Source: Korobacter sp963703075
Lineage (GTDB): Bacteria > Acidobacteriota > Terriglobia > Terriglobales > Acidobacteriaceae
Assembly (NCBI GenBank): GCA_963703075.1
Contig: OY969786.1
Coordinates: 4,030,001 to 4,094,000, forward strand
Direction of reading: 5' to 3'
DNA length: 64,000 nucleotides
The translations under genes and the position numbers were made by a program. Positions 1 to 9,860 of this stretch are shown one piece after another; positions within the stretch are counted from its first letter, which is position 1, and each line of letters begins with the position of its first letter. The notes beneath the pieces are model-generated. The model did no database searches. It saw only the letters and a program-made list of their open reading frames with translations, and was not told the DNA's origin.

Positions 1-1567
<1,567 letters not shown>

Positions 1568-1593
1568 TTCGCGGTTTCACGCACGTTCATCAG

Positions 1594-1622
1594 CCCCGCT
1601 CACAAGAGCGGGGTTTTTCTTT
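1594..1622 (+). terminator. Rho-independent terminator after ftsH
   Basis: Perfect 8-bp stem CCCCGCTC/GAGCGGGG with loop ACAA, followed by TTTTTCTTT. It ends next to the stop codon of the convergent minus-strand gene, so it separates the two transcripts. Confidence 0.9.
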
Positions 1623-1624
1623 GC

Positions 1625-2206
1625 TCACTCCTTCTCGATTCTCTTACGCACCTGGGCGGCGGCCTGCTTTACGTTCTGGGTGGCCATGGCGCCGACGACA
1701 TTCCAGAACTCTTCCTGGGTAACACGTTCGGCGGGTTTCTTCTTCGGCAAGTCGGTGGGCGGCGCGGTCACTGGTGGGACGGGAGCGGCTTCCGACGCGG
1801 CTTCGGCTGCCTTGGCCTCAGCGGCAATCTCGGTTTCGATTTCCTTTTGCAAGGTGGAATGTTCCCACTCGGTGTACTTCTCAAGGCGCCCCTCGTCGTA
1901 CTGCGAGATCTGAAAGTCGGTACGGTGGGCGTGGCTGGCGGCGGTCTGGAGGCCGTAGAGGAGGAGTCCGGCTTTCTTGCAGTCGATGCGATCGGCTAAC
2001 AGAGCATTGAGGACGTCGCCGATGGCCATCTGGATGGTTTCCTGATCTTCGAGAACGGGCAACTGAAGTGGGAGTTTCTGGCGCGCGTGGCGAAGCTGGC
2101 GCTTGGTGCGTTCGCGGGAGGAACGGTGGAAGTAGCAGAAGTCATCGTTCTTGAGGGAAGGGGATTTGCAGAACTGGCCGTTTGCTTTGACATGATTGCA
2201 GAAGAT
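1625..2206 (-). CDS. Conserved hypothetical protein with N-terminal Cys/His motif; start disturbed
   Basis: The clear part (TTG at 2062 to 1625) gives 145 residues: a hydrophilic, Ala/Glu-rich protein with a helical segment around LEDQETIQMAIGDVLNALLADRI. The same frame stays open upstream to 2206 and encodes a Cys/His motif (FCKSPSLKNDDFCYFH) resembling a small zinc-binding head seen in acidobacterial unknowns; this family recollection is from memory. No standard start codon lies in that extension. An ATG at 2227 is cut off by a TGA at 2209-2207, and an ATG at 2193 is one base out of frame. If one base were restored after codon 3, the protein would begin MSKANGQFCKSP. The gene may therefore be frameshifted or mis-sequenced. 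Function unknown. Confidence 0.6.
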   Translation of the reverse strand: MFCNHVKANGQFCKSPSLKNDDFCYFHRSSRERTKRQLRHARQKLPLQLPVLEDQETIQMAIGDVLNALLADRIDCKKAGLLLYGLQTAASHAHRTDFQISQYDEGRLEKYTEWEHSTLQKEIETEIAAEAKAAEAASEAAPVPPVTAPPTDLPKKKPAERVTQEEFWNVVGAMATQNVKQAAAQVRKRIEKE

Positions 2207-2294
2207 TCAGATGACTATGGAAGCCATCGTTTTTCCTCGTTACCCCTCCATGGGGGGGGTTGTGTTTTCAGAAGACTTAGGTGATGCGAAGTTC

Positions 2295-2340
2295 GCAAAA
2301 TATTGAAAACTGCGGGAGTTATCGGTAAAATATTGAAAAT
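2295..2340 (+). repeat. Pair of AAAATATTGAAAA repeats, 30-bp period
   Basis: Two copies of the motif AAAATATTGAAAAY, at about 2297-2310 and 2327-2340, with a spacing of exactly 30 bp. They start immediately upstream of the gene-poor stretch and are much more A/T-rich than the surroundings. A second pair in opposite orientation lies at 2885-2930. Confidence 0.75.
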
Positions 2341-2884
2341 AACGAATCGGCTTTGTGTCGAGATAGCAAAAGCATTGAAACCAAAAGGGAGCATCCGCGT
2401 ACGAACGCGGAACGGCCGCCTCGAAGCGATCTTCGGATCCCATGAGAAGAGATTCTTGGTCGCCATGCAAGCGAGGAGCGACCCGGACGCGGAGGTCGAG
2501 GGTGGGTTCGGCCGCCGTTGGTGCGCGGTTCACGCAAAGTGTCAAAGAAATCAGCTGCTGAAGTACTTTCGAAAGTCCTCAGCAATGAATCGATTGGTTG
2601 GCGAGTTTGTAGAAACAGTTTTGGATTTCACGTGGGCTCCTGCTGCTATCCCGACTGCGGAGCACTCCAGGCCGCTCGAAGCCTTTCTGGGGATATCCAC
2701 AGCATTGATATCGGCACGCTCCTTGTCACCTCACCAGGTGTTCCCGCTCACCCGCTTTACGCGCATCCCTCACAGACTCCTTGCCAACCTTCCACTATTC
2801 TGCGCATGTGGGATATACCCAAAGCTCTCTTCATTTTTTTTAGCCTATGGCGGAGGCGCGTAGTCGGGCTCTCGCAAGTCCTTA
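2341..2884. other. Gene-poor stretch between inverted repeat pairs
   Basis: Open frames exist here (for example 2303-2863 and 2518-2904 on the plus strand), but their translations show no recognisable domain, no good ribosome binding site and irregular composition. I do not call a gene. What stands out is that the segment is bracketed by two pairs of AAAATATT-type repeats in opposite orientation, as if it were a unit. Confidence 0.4.
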
Positions 2885-2958
2885 TTTTTGAATATTTTGC
2901 CTAAAACCCCTCTACTTTGAATATTTTGCATGGATTTGGTGCGCAAAATCTAGAAAAC
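2885..2958 (-). repeat. Second AAAATATT repeat pair plus a degenerate copy
   Basis: Two copies of GCAAAATATTCAAA read on the minus strand (2885-2900 and 2915-2930), 29 bp apart. A degenerate plus-strand copy GCAAAATCTAGAAAAC follows at 2943-2958. Together with the pair at 2295-2340 they form an inverted arrangement about 600 bp apart. Confidence 0.7.
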
Positions 2959-3071
2959 AAAGAGCAGCTTACCCCTGGGTAGCATGGTTGAAAGGGAGTG
3001 CTGACTGATGGATTGCTGGAACTGGGTGTGACGTGAGGGGCGTCACACCCGGGAGTGCGCTGCGGAAGTGG

Positions 3072-3665
3072 TTAGAAGAGGCTGCTGGCCGGGGTGTTGG
3101 GGGTGATGCGCCGGGCCGAGATATTGCCTTTCACGGTTTGCTTCACGTTTCCTGACTGGTCGTATTGCACGATGACAAACGTCCCGGAATAGGTGACGCC
3201 ACTCTTATCCAGAATGATGTTCTCGCGGATGTTGCCGGGTCCGACGGGAGAGCTGGTGTTGGTGCCGTCCCACGAGATGGTGAAGTGATTGAGCTTGTAT
3301 GTGCGGGCGGCGGTCTTTTCCCAGACGCCCATGCAAAAGCTTTGGGTGTCAGGCGGGCGGGAGGAGTTCATGATCTCGGTTCCATCGCTGTGCCAGACGA
3401 CGAATGCGTTATCGATGGGGGTGCCATCCGGTATGCCGGCGCTGCCTTCGGAGATGAACTTAACGTGCCACATGCCGGTAATGGGGTCGACGTAGTCAGA
3501 CACGGACAGCAGCGAGGCGGTGGCGTCTCCGGGATGCCAGGACTGGGACTGGAATTTGGGAATCGGGCCGGTATTGGCGCACTGAGCGAGCGCGGTGGTG
3601 GTGAGGAAGGTGCCGAGCAGAAGCAGGCCCAGGACCCGGGTGGTCAATGTGCAGATCGTTTTCAT
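3072..3665 (-). CDS. Secreted protein of unknown function
   Basis: About 197 residues starting MKTICTLTTRVLG, with a typical signal peptide: short basic start, hydrophobic core GLLLLGTFLTTTALA, and a cut before QCANTG. I chose the ATG at 3665 because AAGGAG lies six bases upstream; a second ATG at 3671 directly abuts that site. The longer open frame back to 3821 has no support. The mature part is beta-rich (repeated short strands around WHVKFIS, FVVWHSDG, TYSGTFVIVQYD), suggesting a small beta-barrel or lipocalin-like fold, but no catalytic motif is visible. It is divergent from the CadC-like regulator gene at 3860, so the two may share a control region. Confidence 0.7.
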   Translation of the reverse strand: MKTICTLTTRVLGLLLLGTFLTTTALAQCANTGPIPKFQSQSWHPGDATASLLSVSDYVDPITGMWHVKFISEGSAGIPDGTPIDNAFVVWHSDGTEIMNSSRPPDTQSFCMGVWEKTAARTYKLNHFTISWDGTNTSSPVGPGNIRENIILDKSGVTYSGTFVIVQYDQSGNVKQTVKGNISARRITPNTPASSLF

Positions 3666-3859
3666 CTCCATCTCCTTCGAAAGCTGACTTTCGAGGAGGC
3701 ATGGTGGCGGCAACGGCAGGACGACGCAATGGAGCCGGGCTGAAGTTGAGCTGAAGAGAAGATGAAGGAGTAAAGCCATTGATTGCAGGTACTTGGGCGC
3801 GGTCTGTAGCCAGGGAGACAACGATGCTATAGTGTGCGCCAGCTTTTTCGGCAGGTTCC

Positions 3860-5743
3860 GTGCCCGTTTCCGTCTATAGATTCGGCGACTTTGAACTAGA
3901 TCCTTCCCGCTTCGAACTACGCCGCAACCAGCGTGTCCTGAAACTCGAGCGCATTCCGATGGAGTTACTAATCCTGCTCGTAGAGAAGGGGGGAGAGGTC
4001 GCGTCGCGTCAGGAGATCGTGGACCGATTGTGGGGCAAGGATGTGTTCGTCGATACGGAGAGCGGGATCAACACGGCGATCCGGAAGATACGGCAGGCGC
4101 TGCGGGACGACCCGGAGCAGCCCCGGTATGTGCAGACAGTGACGGGAAAGGGCTATCGCTTCGTGGGCGTAGACCAGAGTTCCCGGCTGACGCACGCGGA
4201 GGCGGCGCCGGCGAGCGTGGTGGCGGCGACAGGTACGGAGGTGGCGAAGGTCGCGGAGCCGGAAGCTGCGGCGAGGCATCGTCCGCGGGCGATCTATGTG
4301 GTGGCGCTGGCAGTTTGCGGGTTGGCGGCGGCCGGGTTGGCATGGAATGGCGGCCTGCGCGACCGGATCTTGCGGTCGAGCCGGGCGACGCAGATTCATT
4401 CCATCGCGGTGCTGCCGCTGGCGAACCTTTCGGGCGACGCGGCGCAGGATTACTTCGTGGACGGGTTGACGGACGAGATGATCACGGCATTGGCGAAGAA
4501 CCGTTCGTTGCGAGTGGTGTCGCGGACTTCGGCGATGCAATACAAGGGGGTGCAGCGCCCGGTGGGCGACATTGCCCGCGAGCTGGGGGTGGACGGGATA
4601 CTGGAGGGTTCGGTGACGCGATCGGGTGGCCGGGTGCACATGACGGTGCAGCTGATCTATGCGCCGACGGATACGCATGTGTGGGCGGAGAGCTACGACC
4701 GCGATGTGAACCAGGCGTTCTCGCTCCCCGAGGAACTTTCGCAGACGGTGGCGAAGGAGGTGAAGAGCGCCACATCGCTCAAGCCGGCGCAACGTCCGAT
4801 CAACCCGGAAGCGCATGACGCCTACATGAGAGGAAGGTTCCTGTTTTTCAGTGATCATCCCGGCGACGGACGACCGTATTTCGAGAAGGCGATCCAAATC
4901 CAACCGGATTATGCGGCGGCGTGGAGCGGGCTGGCCGATACGACCCTGGGACCGGCGGTGATGGACGAAGTCCCTTCCCAAGAGGTGTCGGCGAAGGTGG
5001 AAGCGGCAGCCCGTAAAGGCCTGGAGTTGGATGACTCGCTTCCGGCGGCGCATGTGACCATGGCCGCGTGGTACCTGTTTTTTGGATGGGACCTGCAGCG
5101 CGCGCTCGCGGAGACCGATCGCGCGATCGAACTGAACCCGAACTATCCCGACAGTTACATCGTGAAGGGTTATGCCCTGAGCGGCCTGAATCGGAATGAC
5201 GAGGCAATCCTGGCGGATAAGAAGTTGATGGAACTCGATCCAGCCTCCAACCCGACAGCACTGGCGGAAGCGTATATGGATGCCCGGCGTTTTGACGAGG
5301 CCATCGCGGAGGCCCGTTATCGCATAGCGGCCCGTCCTACGGAGCCGGATTTACGCTACCTGATTTCGGCATGCTACTGGTTCAAAGGGATGTGGAACGA
5401 GTCGCAACAGGAGTACGAAACGGCCCTGCGCCTGTCCGGAAACCCGGATGAGGCGGCTGCCGCGCACGCTGCCTTCGTGCGTGGAGGTGAGAAAGGGGTG
5501 GAGATATGGGGGGTCCAGAATATTAAGAATAAAGCGAAGAAACATTATGTAGCGCCGCTCACCATCGCCGGCGTCTACACCTTCCTGGGCGATAAAGAGC
5601 AAACCCTCAACTATCTCGAAGCTGCCTATCGTGCCCATACACCGGGCTTAATCCTGATCAATAAGGAGCCGGTCTATGATTTTATTCACGCGGATCCGCG
5701 TTACCAGGAACTCCTGCGCAAGATGAACCTTCCGGCGCGGTGA
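3860..5743 (+). CDS. CadC-like winged-helix regulator with membrane segment, TolB-like and TPR domains
   Basis: A 627-residue protein with three parts. Residues 5-105 are an OmpR/CadC-type winged helix (FELDPSRFELRRNQ ... RYVQTVTGKGYRFVG). Residues about 144-163 form one membrane segment (AIYVVALAVCGLAAAGLAWN). About 175-300 resemble the TolB/FlgO-like N-terminal fold (IAVLPLANLSGD ... DYFVDGLTDEMITALAK), followed by several TPR-like helices up to the C-terminus. Such proteins bind DNA from the membrane and have no receiver domain. Signal and target genes are unknown. The start is a GTG with only a weak site upstream. The divergent secreted-protein gene at 3072-3665 is one possible target (inference). 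Confidence 0.88.
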   Translation: MPVSVYRFGDFELDPSRFELRRNQRVLKLERIPMELLILLVEKGGEVASRQEIVDRLWGKDVFVDTESGINTAIRKIRQALRDDPEQPRYVQTVTGKGYRFVGVDQSSRLTHAEAAPASVVAATGTEVAKVAEPEAAARHRPRAIYVVALAVCGLAAAGLAWNGGLRDRILRSSRATQIHSIAVLPLANLSGDAAQDYFVDGLTDEMITALAKNRSLRVVSRTSAMQYKGVQRPVGDIARELGVDGILEGSVTRSGGRVHMTVQLIYAPTDTHVWAESYDRDVNQAFSLPEELSQTVAKEVKSATSLKPAQRPINPEAHDAYMRGRFLFFSDHPGDGRPYFEKAIQIQPDYAAAWSGLADTTLGPAVMDEVPSQEVSAKVEAAARKGLELDDSLPAAHVTMAAWYLFFGWDLQRALAETDRAIELNPNYPDSYIVKGYALSGLNRNDEAILADKKLMELDPASNPTALAEAYMDARRFDEAIAEARYRIAARPTEPDLRYLISACYWFKGMWNESQQEYETALRLSGNPDEAAAAHAAFVRGGEKGVEIWGVQNIKNKAKKHYVAPLTIAGVYTFLGDKEQTLNYLEAAYRAHTPGLILINKEPVYDFIHADPRYQELLRKMNLPAR

Positions 5744-5825
5744 GGGGCGTCCTTGCAAAGTTTGCGGGGTTAGGCAGAAGATTGAAGGGCGGCGCCGTGT
5801 TCTTTTCCGGGCCAGGAGATTCTCT

Positions 5826-6962
5826 GTGACGACTTCCTCGATTCATCCCCCGAAGCGACTGCTGTTTGGACCTGGGCCGACGCAGGTTGCGCCTTCCGTG
5901 TATACCGCCATGAGCCAGACCATCGTCAGCCACCTGGACCCGTATTTTTTCCAGGTGAGCGAGGGCGTACAGGAAATGCTGCGGGCGGTGTTCGGCACGA
6001 AGAACAAGCTGACGTTTGCGATTTCCGCGACGGGCAGCGGCGGGATGGAGACCGCGATCTCGAGCCTGGTGGAGCACGGGACGAAGGTGTGCGTGTTTGC
6101 GAATGGATTCTTCTGCGATCGCATGACCGACATGGCGAAGCGGCAGGGAGCGGAAGTCGCGCGGCTGGAAAAGCCGTGGGGCGAAGTTTTCACGGACGCA
6201 GAGGCGAAAGAGTTCATCGGGCGGGAGAAGCCGCAGGTGGTGATGTATGTACAGGCGGAGACCTCGACGGGAGCTTTCCAGCAGGGGACGGGAATTTGCA
6301 AAGCGGCGCATGAGGCAGGCGCGCTGGTGATTGCCGACGTGGTGACGTCACTGGGAGCGATGCCGGTGAAGGTGGACGAGACGGGGATCGATATTGCGTA
6401 CAGCTGCACGCAAAAGGGACTGAGCTGCGTGCCGGGGCTGTCGCCGATTACGGTTTCGGAGCGGGCGGCGGAATTTATCGAAGCGCGGAAGACGCCGAAC
6501 CGGAGCTGGTATTTCGACCTGAAGCTGCTGAATGACTATTACAAGGTGTCGCATCGGTATCACCATACGGCGTCGGCCACGCTGTTTTATGGACTGCACG
6601 AGGCGCTGACGCTGATTCAGGAAGAGGGCGTAGAGGCGCGCTGGGAGCGGCATCGCACGATGCATCACGAGTTCGTGAAGGGCGTGGAGAAGCTGGGGAT
6701 GAAGATGCACGTGAAGCCCGAGCATCGCATTGTCAATCTCAATACGCCGGTGGTGCCGGAGGGCGTGGACGATGCCAAAGTGCGGAAGATCCTGCTGGAG
6801 GAGCACGGGATCGAGATCATGGGCGGATTTGGTCCACTGGCGGGGAAGGTATTCCGGATCGGCATTATGGGGCCGCTGGCGACGAGCGAGAATGTGCAGA
6901 TGTTTTTGAAGGTGTTCGCGGAGGCGATGGAGCGGTCGCGGGGTGCGGCGTCGGTGGCGTAG
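5826..6962 (+). CDS. Class V aminotransferase, alanine/serine-glyoxylate type
   Basis: A 378-residue PLP enzyme of the alanine-glyoxylate / serine-pyruvate aminotransferase family, which moves an amino group between small amino acids and glyoxylate or pyruvate. Visible are the N-terminal substrate loop FGPGPTQV, the cofactor-binding stretch ATGSGGMETAIS, the aspartate in VIADVVTSLG, and the PLP lysine at about residue 197 (SCTQKGLSC). The translation starts at GTG 5826. A second, clearly diverged family member lies at 19118-20299 beside serA; this copy stands alone and ends at a good terminator, so its physiological substrate cannot be deduced from context. Confidence 0.9.
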   Translation: MTTSSIHPPKRLLFGPGPTQVAPSVYTAMSQTIVSHLDPYFFQVSEGVQEMLRAVFGTKNKLTFAISATGSGGMETAISSLVEHGTKVCVFANGFFCDRMTDMAKRQGAEVARLEKPWGEVFTDAEAKEFIGREKPQVVMYVQAETSTGAFQQGTGICKAAHEAGALVIADVVTSLGAMPVKVDETGIDIAYSCTQKGLSCVPGLSPITVSERAAEFIEARKTPNRSWYFDLKLLNDYYKVSHRYHHTASATLFYGLHEALTLIQEEGVEARWERHRTMHHEFVKGVEKLGMKMHVKPEHRIVNLNTPVVPEGVDDAKVRKILLEEHGIEIMGGFGPLAGKVFRIGIMGPLATSENVQMFLKVFAEAMERSRGAASVA

Positions 6963-6980
6963 AAGATTGGGTGGAAGAAG

Positions 6981-7004
6981 CGCGGCTTGCGGGCCGCGTT
7001 TTTT
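6981..7004 (+). terminator. Rho-independent terminator after the aminotransferase gene
   Basis: Stem CGCGGC/GCCGCG with a 6-base loop, followed by TTTTTT, 18 bases after the stop codon. Confidence 0.85.
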
Positions 7005-7028
7005 ATGGGGGAGAAGATTTGTGGAGGT

Positions 7029-7132
7029 AGGGGTTCTCCGACTGCGAACGCCGTGCGTTCCTCGCTCAGAATGACAAGGGAGTTTCTGGGATGGGCCCAC
7101 CCGCGCGACCTGTGGGTGGGCGCCTACCATGG
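7029..7132 (+). repeat. Single diverged copy of interspersed intergenic repeat
   Basis: Contains CGCTCAGAATGACAAGGGA and related words, a diverged form of the repeat seen in larger clusters at 14.6, 17.2, 22.9, 29.6, 54.4 and 62.5 kb, in the same orientation. Confidence 0.6.
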
Positions 7133-7137
7133 AGCAG

Positions 7138-7788
7138 CTACTTGGTTAGGACTTTGAAGGCGTGACCCCACTGGTTGTGCAGGAAGCCATTGATGCACCA
7201 CAGCACGGCAAGTGGCTCGATGGCGCGGGCGGCGAGGAGAGCGCCACAGTCGAGCGGCTCCCATCCAAATTGCTGGATGACGGTGACGACCTCGGCTTTG
7301 GCGGCGGCGTCGTTGCCGCAGTAGAACATGGTGGGCGTTCCCTGCTCGTAGTGAGGGTTGACCATTTTGTCGGCGCCCACACTGTTGAAAGCTTTGACGA
7401 TGCGAGCGGCGCGGAACTTGGACTGAAGGCGCTCGGCGAGGCTGTCGTTGGGTCCGGTGAAGGCTTTGAGCACACCGTTTTCCGGGGCTTCGCCGTCGGC
7501 GATGGGATTACAGGTATCCATGATGGTTTTGCCAGCGAGTTTTTCGGCGCCAGCGAGATCGAGGGCGTGGCTGGCGGCGGTGCCGAGGGTGGCGAGGACG
7601 AGAAACTCACCGAACGCGGCGGTTTCGGCGAAGGTGCCAGTTTTCGCCGATGGATTGGCAGCGGCCCACTTCTGCACTTCGGGCTTCTTGGGGTCGCGCG
7701 AGCCCAGCATGACGGTGTGACCGTGTTTGAGGAATTCTGCACCCAGGGTTTGACCTACCGCTCCGGAACCGAGAACACCGACCTTCAT
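7138..7788 (-). CDS. NADPH-dependent F420 reductase-like / NAD(P)-binding oxidoreductase
   Basis: A 216-residue Rossmann-fold protein. It begins MKVGVLGSGAVGQTLGAEF with the GxGxxG nucleotide motif at residues 7-12, followed by GSRDPKK, a typical NADP-phosphate binding end of strand 2. LATLGTAAS and IMDTCNPIADG match the layout of the Fno/YcdF-like F420:NADP oxidoreductase family. Family members use F420 or other cofactors, and the true substrate cannot be read from sequence. Start chosen at ATG 7788, with GGAGG a little further upstream than usual. It is divergent from a winged-helix regulator with a perfect palindrome in the shared region, so regulation by that protein is likely. Confidence 0.85.
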   Translation of the reverse strand: MKVGVLGSGAVGQTLGAEFLKHGHTVMLGSRDPKKPEVQKWAAANPSAKTGTFAETAAFGEFLVLATLGTAASHALDLAGAEKLAGKTIMDTCNPIADGEAPENGVLKAFTGPNDSLAERLQSKFRAARIVKAFNSVGADKMVNPHYEQGTPTMFYCGNDAAAKAEVVTVIQQFGWEPLDCGALLAARAIEPLAVLWCINGFLHNQWGHAFKVLTK

Positions 7789-7859
7789 AGAAGAATTGCC
7801 TCCACGAGACTTGATGAGCCGAGGTCTTCGAGGATTCAGAATGTGAGGGCAGTGCGAGG

Positions 7860-7883
7860 ACGTTTCAGATTTGGCTGAAACGT
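7860..7883. promoter_or_regulatory. Palindromic operator candidate between oxidoreductase and regulator genes
   Basis: Perfect 9-bp inverted repeat ACGTTTCAG - six bases - CTGAAACGT in the 124-bp divergent intergenic region. Its size and position fit binding of a dimeric winged-helix repressor, probably the product of the gene at 7913. Confidence 0.65.
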
Positions 7884-7912
7884 TGTGGTGGCGCGAGCGG
7901 TATGCTGGGAGG

Positions 7913-8584
7913 ATGCATACGAAATTTCCCCTGGCTTCGACGGCTGCCCTGTTCGCCGATCCGGCGCGGGCCGCAATTCTGACGGTGCTGCTCGATGATC
8001 GTCCGCGATCGGCGGGCGAACTGGCGCTGAACGCGAATGTCTCGGCGCAATCGGCAAGCATGCACCTGGCGCAACTGCTGGAAGGCGGGCTGGTGGTGGT
8101 CGATCAAAAAGGGCGGCATCGTTTTTATCGGCTGGCGCGGCCGGAGGTGGCGCACGCGGTGGAGGCGCTGGGGGCGATCTCGACGCCGGGGAGATACATG
8201 CCGTCGGGGGCGAACCAGGAGCTCTGCTATGCGCGCACGTGCTACGACCATCTCGCGGGAGAAGTGGGGGTGCGCCTGACGGAGGGACTGCTGCGCAATG
8301 GGATGTTGCTGCAGGTGGGAGGGCGTGACTACGAGCTCACGGAACGGGGTGCGCGTTTGCTGAAAGGGTGGAAGATTGAAGCGGGGCGGTTGCGCGATGG
8401 GCGACGGAGTTTTGCGCGGCGCTGCATGGACTGGACGGAGCGTCGCGAGCACCTGGCGGGGGCGCTGGGGGCGGCGATCTGCCAGAAGTTTTTCGATCTT
8501 CGCTGGATCCGACGCGACCGGACAAGCCGGGCGGTGCACGTCTCGCCGCAGGGCGAACGGGAGTTGTCGAAGCTGTTCGCCTAG
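7913..8584 (+). CDS. ArsR-like winged-helix transcriptional regulator
   Basis: About 223 residues. The N-terminal third is an ArsR-type winged helix (LFADPARAAILTVLLD ... SAGELALNANVSAQSASMHLAQLLEGGLV ... GRHRFYRLA). A longer C-terminal region (CYARTCYDHLAGEVGVRLTEGLL ... FFDLRWIRRDR) has a Cys pair of the type seen in extended ArsR proteins, which could hold an effector site. The ATG at 7913 directly abuts GGGAGG, an unusually short spacing; an in-frame TTG at 7871 would lengthen it by 14 residues but would overlap the palindrome. Likely represses itself and the divergent oxidoreductase gene (inference from the operator). Confidence 0.85.
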   Translation: MHTKFPLASTAALFADPARAAILTVLLDDRPRSAGELALNANVSAQSASMHLAQLLEGGLVVVDQKGRHRFYRLARPEVAHAVEALGAISTPGRYMPSGANQELCYARTCYDHLAGEVGVRLTEGLLRNGMLLQVGGRDYELTERGARLLKGWKIEAGRLRDGRRSFARRCMDWTERREHLAGALGAAICQKFFDLRWIRRDRTSRAVHVSPQGERELSKLFA

Positions 8585-8649
8585 GCAGGCGAAGCTTCAG
8601 GCGGGAGTGAAACATTTCCGGTGGCGGGGGCTGCCAACGCATTTGTGAA

Positions 8650-9513
8650 TCAGTGTTTCTGCTGCTGCTGTTTCTGCTCGTCGAGACGGCGTTCAAGGAC
8701 GTAGGGATCGTAGGTGGGCTTGGCGACGAAGAGCGAATCCGGCGCGGGAACGTTGTAGTTCACGCTCTTGATGAAGCGCTGGTTGGTGTAGTCGCCATTA
8801 TGGGTGCGGACAATGCTGTGCGGGGTGTTGATTCCGCCCTCGAGACGCCAGTTGCCGTAGATTTCGCCTTCTTCGTCCTTCTGCTTATCGAGGGGATCGC
8901 GATAGGTGTAGGTCTTCTTGATCGGCAGGTGGCTATTGGTGTCGATGTAGAACGACGCGGATTCATTTTTCGCATTCATCAAGGTGACGATCTCGGACAT
9001 GCGCTGTTCGGCGATGGCAGCGCCGTCGTCAAAGATCTGGGTGCCGGGCTGCTTAAGCCAGATGCGCAGAACTGTCTCGAGGGAAAAGTTGCGGCGGCGG
9101 ACGTAGTCGCGCCAGGTGGTTGGGTCCTGCAGGGTGGTGCCTTTGTAGGTGATTTCGTAGCCGTTCTCGGCGGTCTGGATGTAGACGACGTCGCGCTGCT
9201 TGGTGAGCTCGACGCGGTCCAGGTCCGGGAACTTGACGATGCGGTGGAAGTCAGTGCCGAGGCTGTTGGGCTTGCCGTTGTAGAAGGCGTAGGAGACGCC
9301 GGTCTGTTCCATGGATTGGAGGTTCATGTAGGCGTCGCCGCCGATGGCGTCGATCATCTGGGAGAGCAGCTTGCGTGCCTTGAGGATGGAGGGATCTTCG
9401 CCGCCGGTAAGGGGTGGAAGCCAGGAGTTGGCAGGCGCGGGGGACGTGGGGGTCTGGGCAGCGGCGACGGCGGCCAGGAGGAGGACGGAGATCCACTTAA
9501 GCATGCTATGCAT
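8650..9513 (-). CDS. Secreted LolA-like / outer-membrane lipoprotein-sorting-type protein
   Basis: A 287-residue exported protein. MLKWISVLLLAAVAAAQ is a signal peptide (start at 9513, or at the second Met, 9504). The mature part begins with a Pro-rich linker and continues with a helix ARKLLSQMIDAIGGDAYMNLQSME and repeated beta strands (HRIVKFPDLDRVELTKQRDVV, ENGYEITYKGT), the pattern of half-barrel LolA/LolB-type folds. The final stretch is Gln/Lys-rich (EQKQQQQKH). No enzyme motif is visible. A role in carrying lipid or lipoproteins in the periplasm is plausible but unproven. Confidence 0.7.
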   Translation of the reverse strand: MHSMLKWISVLLLAAVAAAQTPTSPAPANSWLPPLTGGEDPSILKARKLLSQMIDAIGGDAYMNLQSMEQTGVSYAFYNGKPNSLGTDFHRIVKFPDLDRVELTKQRDVVYIQTAENGYEITYKGTTLQDPTTWRDYVRRRNFSLETVLRIWLKQPGTQIFDDGAAIAEQRMSEIVTLMNAKNESASFYIDTNSHLPIKKTYTYRDPLDKQKDEEGEIYGNWRLEGGINTPHSIVRTHNGDYTNQRFIKSVNYNVPAPDSLFVAKPTYDPYVLERRLDEQKQQQQKH

Positions 9514-9545
9514 TCGACGGATGAGATGCTGATTTGATTTTACCC

Positions 9546-9830
9546 GGGGCTAAAGCCCCTGTCCTACCGAGCGCTGTCGCGGGCCTAAAGGGCCGCTTTA
9601 CCCAAGTGCTTTACCGCGGAGCTAAGCCGAGGCTGTAGATGCGGAAGGCGCGAGCCTGAAGGGACGCTTGCCCCGGGAGATTCACCGGGGGCTAAAGCCC
9701 CTGTCCTATCGAGCGCTGTCGCGGGCCTGAAGGCCCGCTTTACCCAAGTGCTTTACCCCGGCTAAAGGACCGGTCTTGTAGATGCGCTGACGCGAGCCTG
9801 AAGGGGCGCTTGACCCAAGTAATCCGGTGA
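9546..9830 (+). repeat. Two tandem copies of a 142-bp intergenic repeat
   Basis: The word GGGGCTAAAGCCCC begins at 9546 and again at 9688, and the following sequence (GAGCGCTGTCGCGGGCCT, then CCCAAGTGCTTTACC) is repeated in order. Each unit holds several short inverted repeats. No gene is present here. Confidence 0.85.
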
Positions 9831-9860
9831 GGGTTGTGACCCACCCTGTCCTGCGGACAA

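Noticed and set aside
2207..2209. In-frame TGA in the small Cys-motif gene read as selenocysteine
   Set aside because: The organism appears to use Sec, but no SECIS-like stem follows this TGA and the residue is in a poorly defined N-terminus. A frameshift or start problem explains it better.
2303..2863. 186-aa open frame in the gene-poor block
   Set aside because: Starts inside the AAAATATT repeat, has no recognisable domain or ribosome binding site, and overlaps a second unrelated frame; more likely chance.
4030..4818. 262-aa plus-strand frame within the CadC-like regulator gene
   Set aside because: Gly/Arg-rich shadow of the high-GC gene; the overlapping frame has all family motifs.
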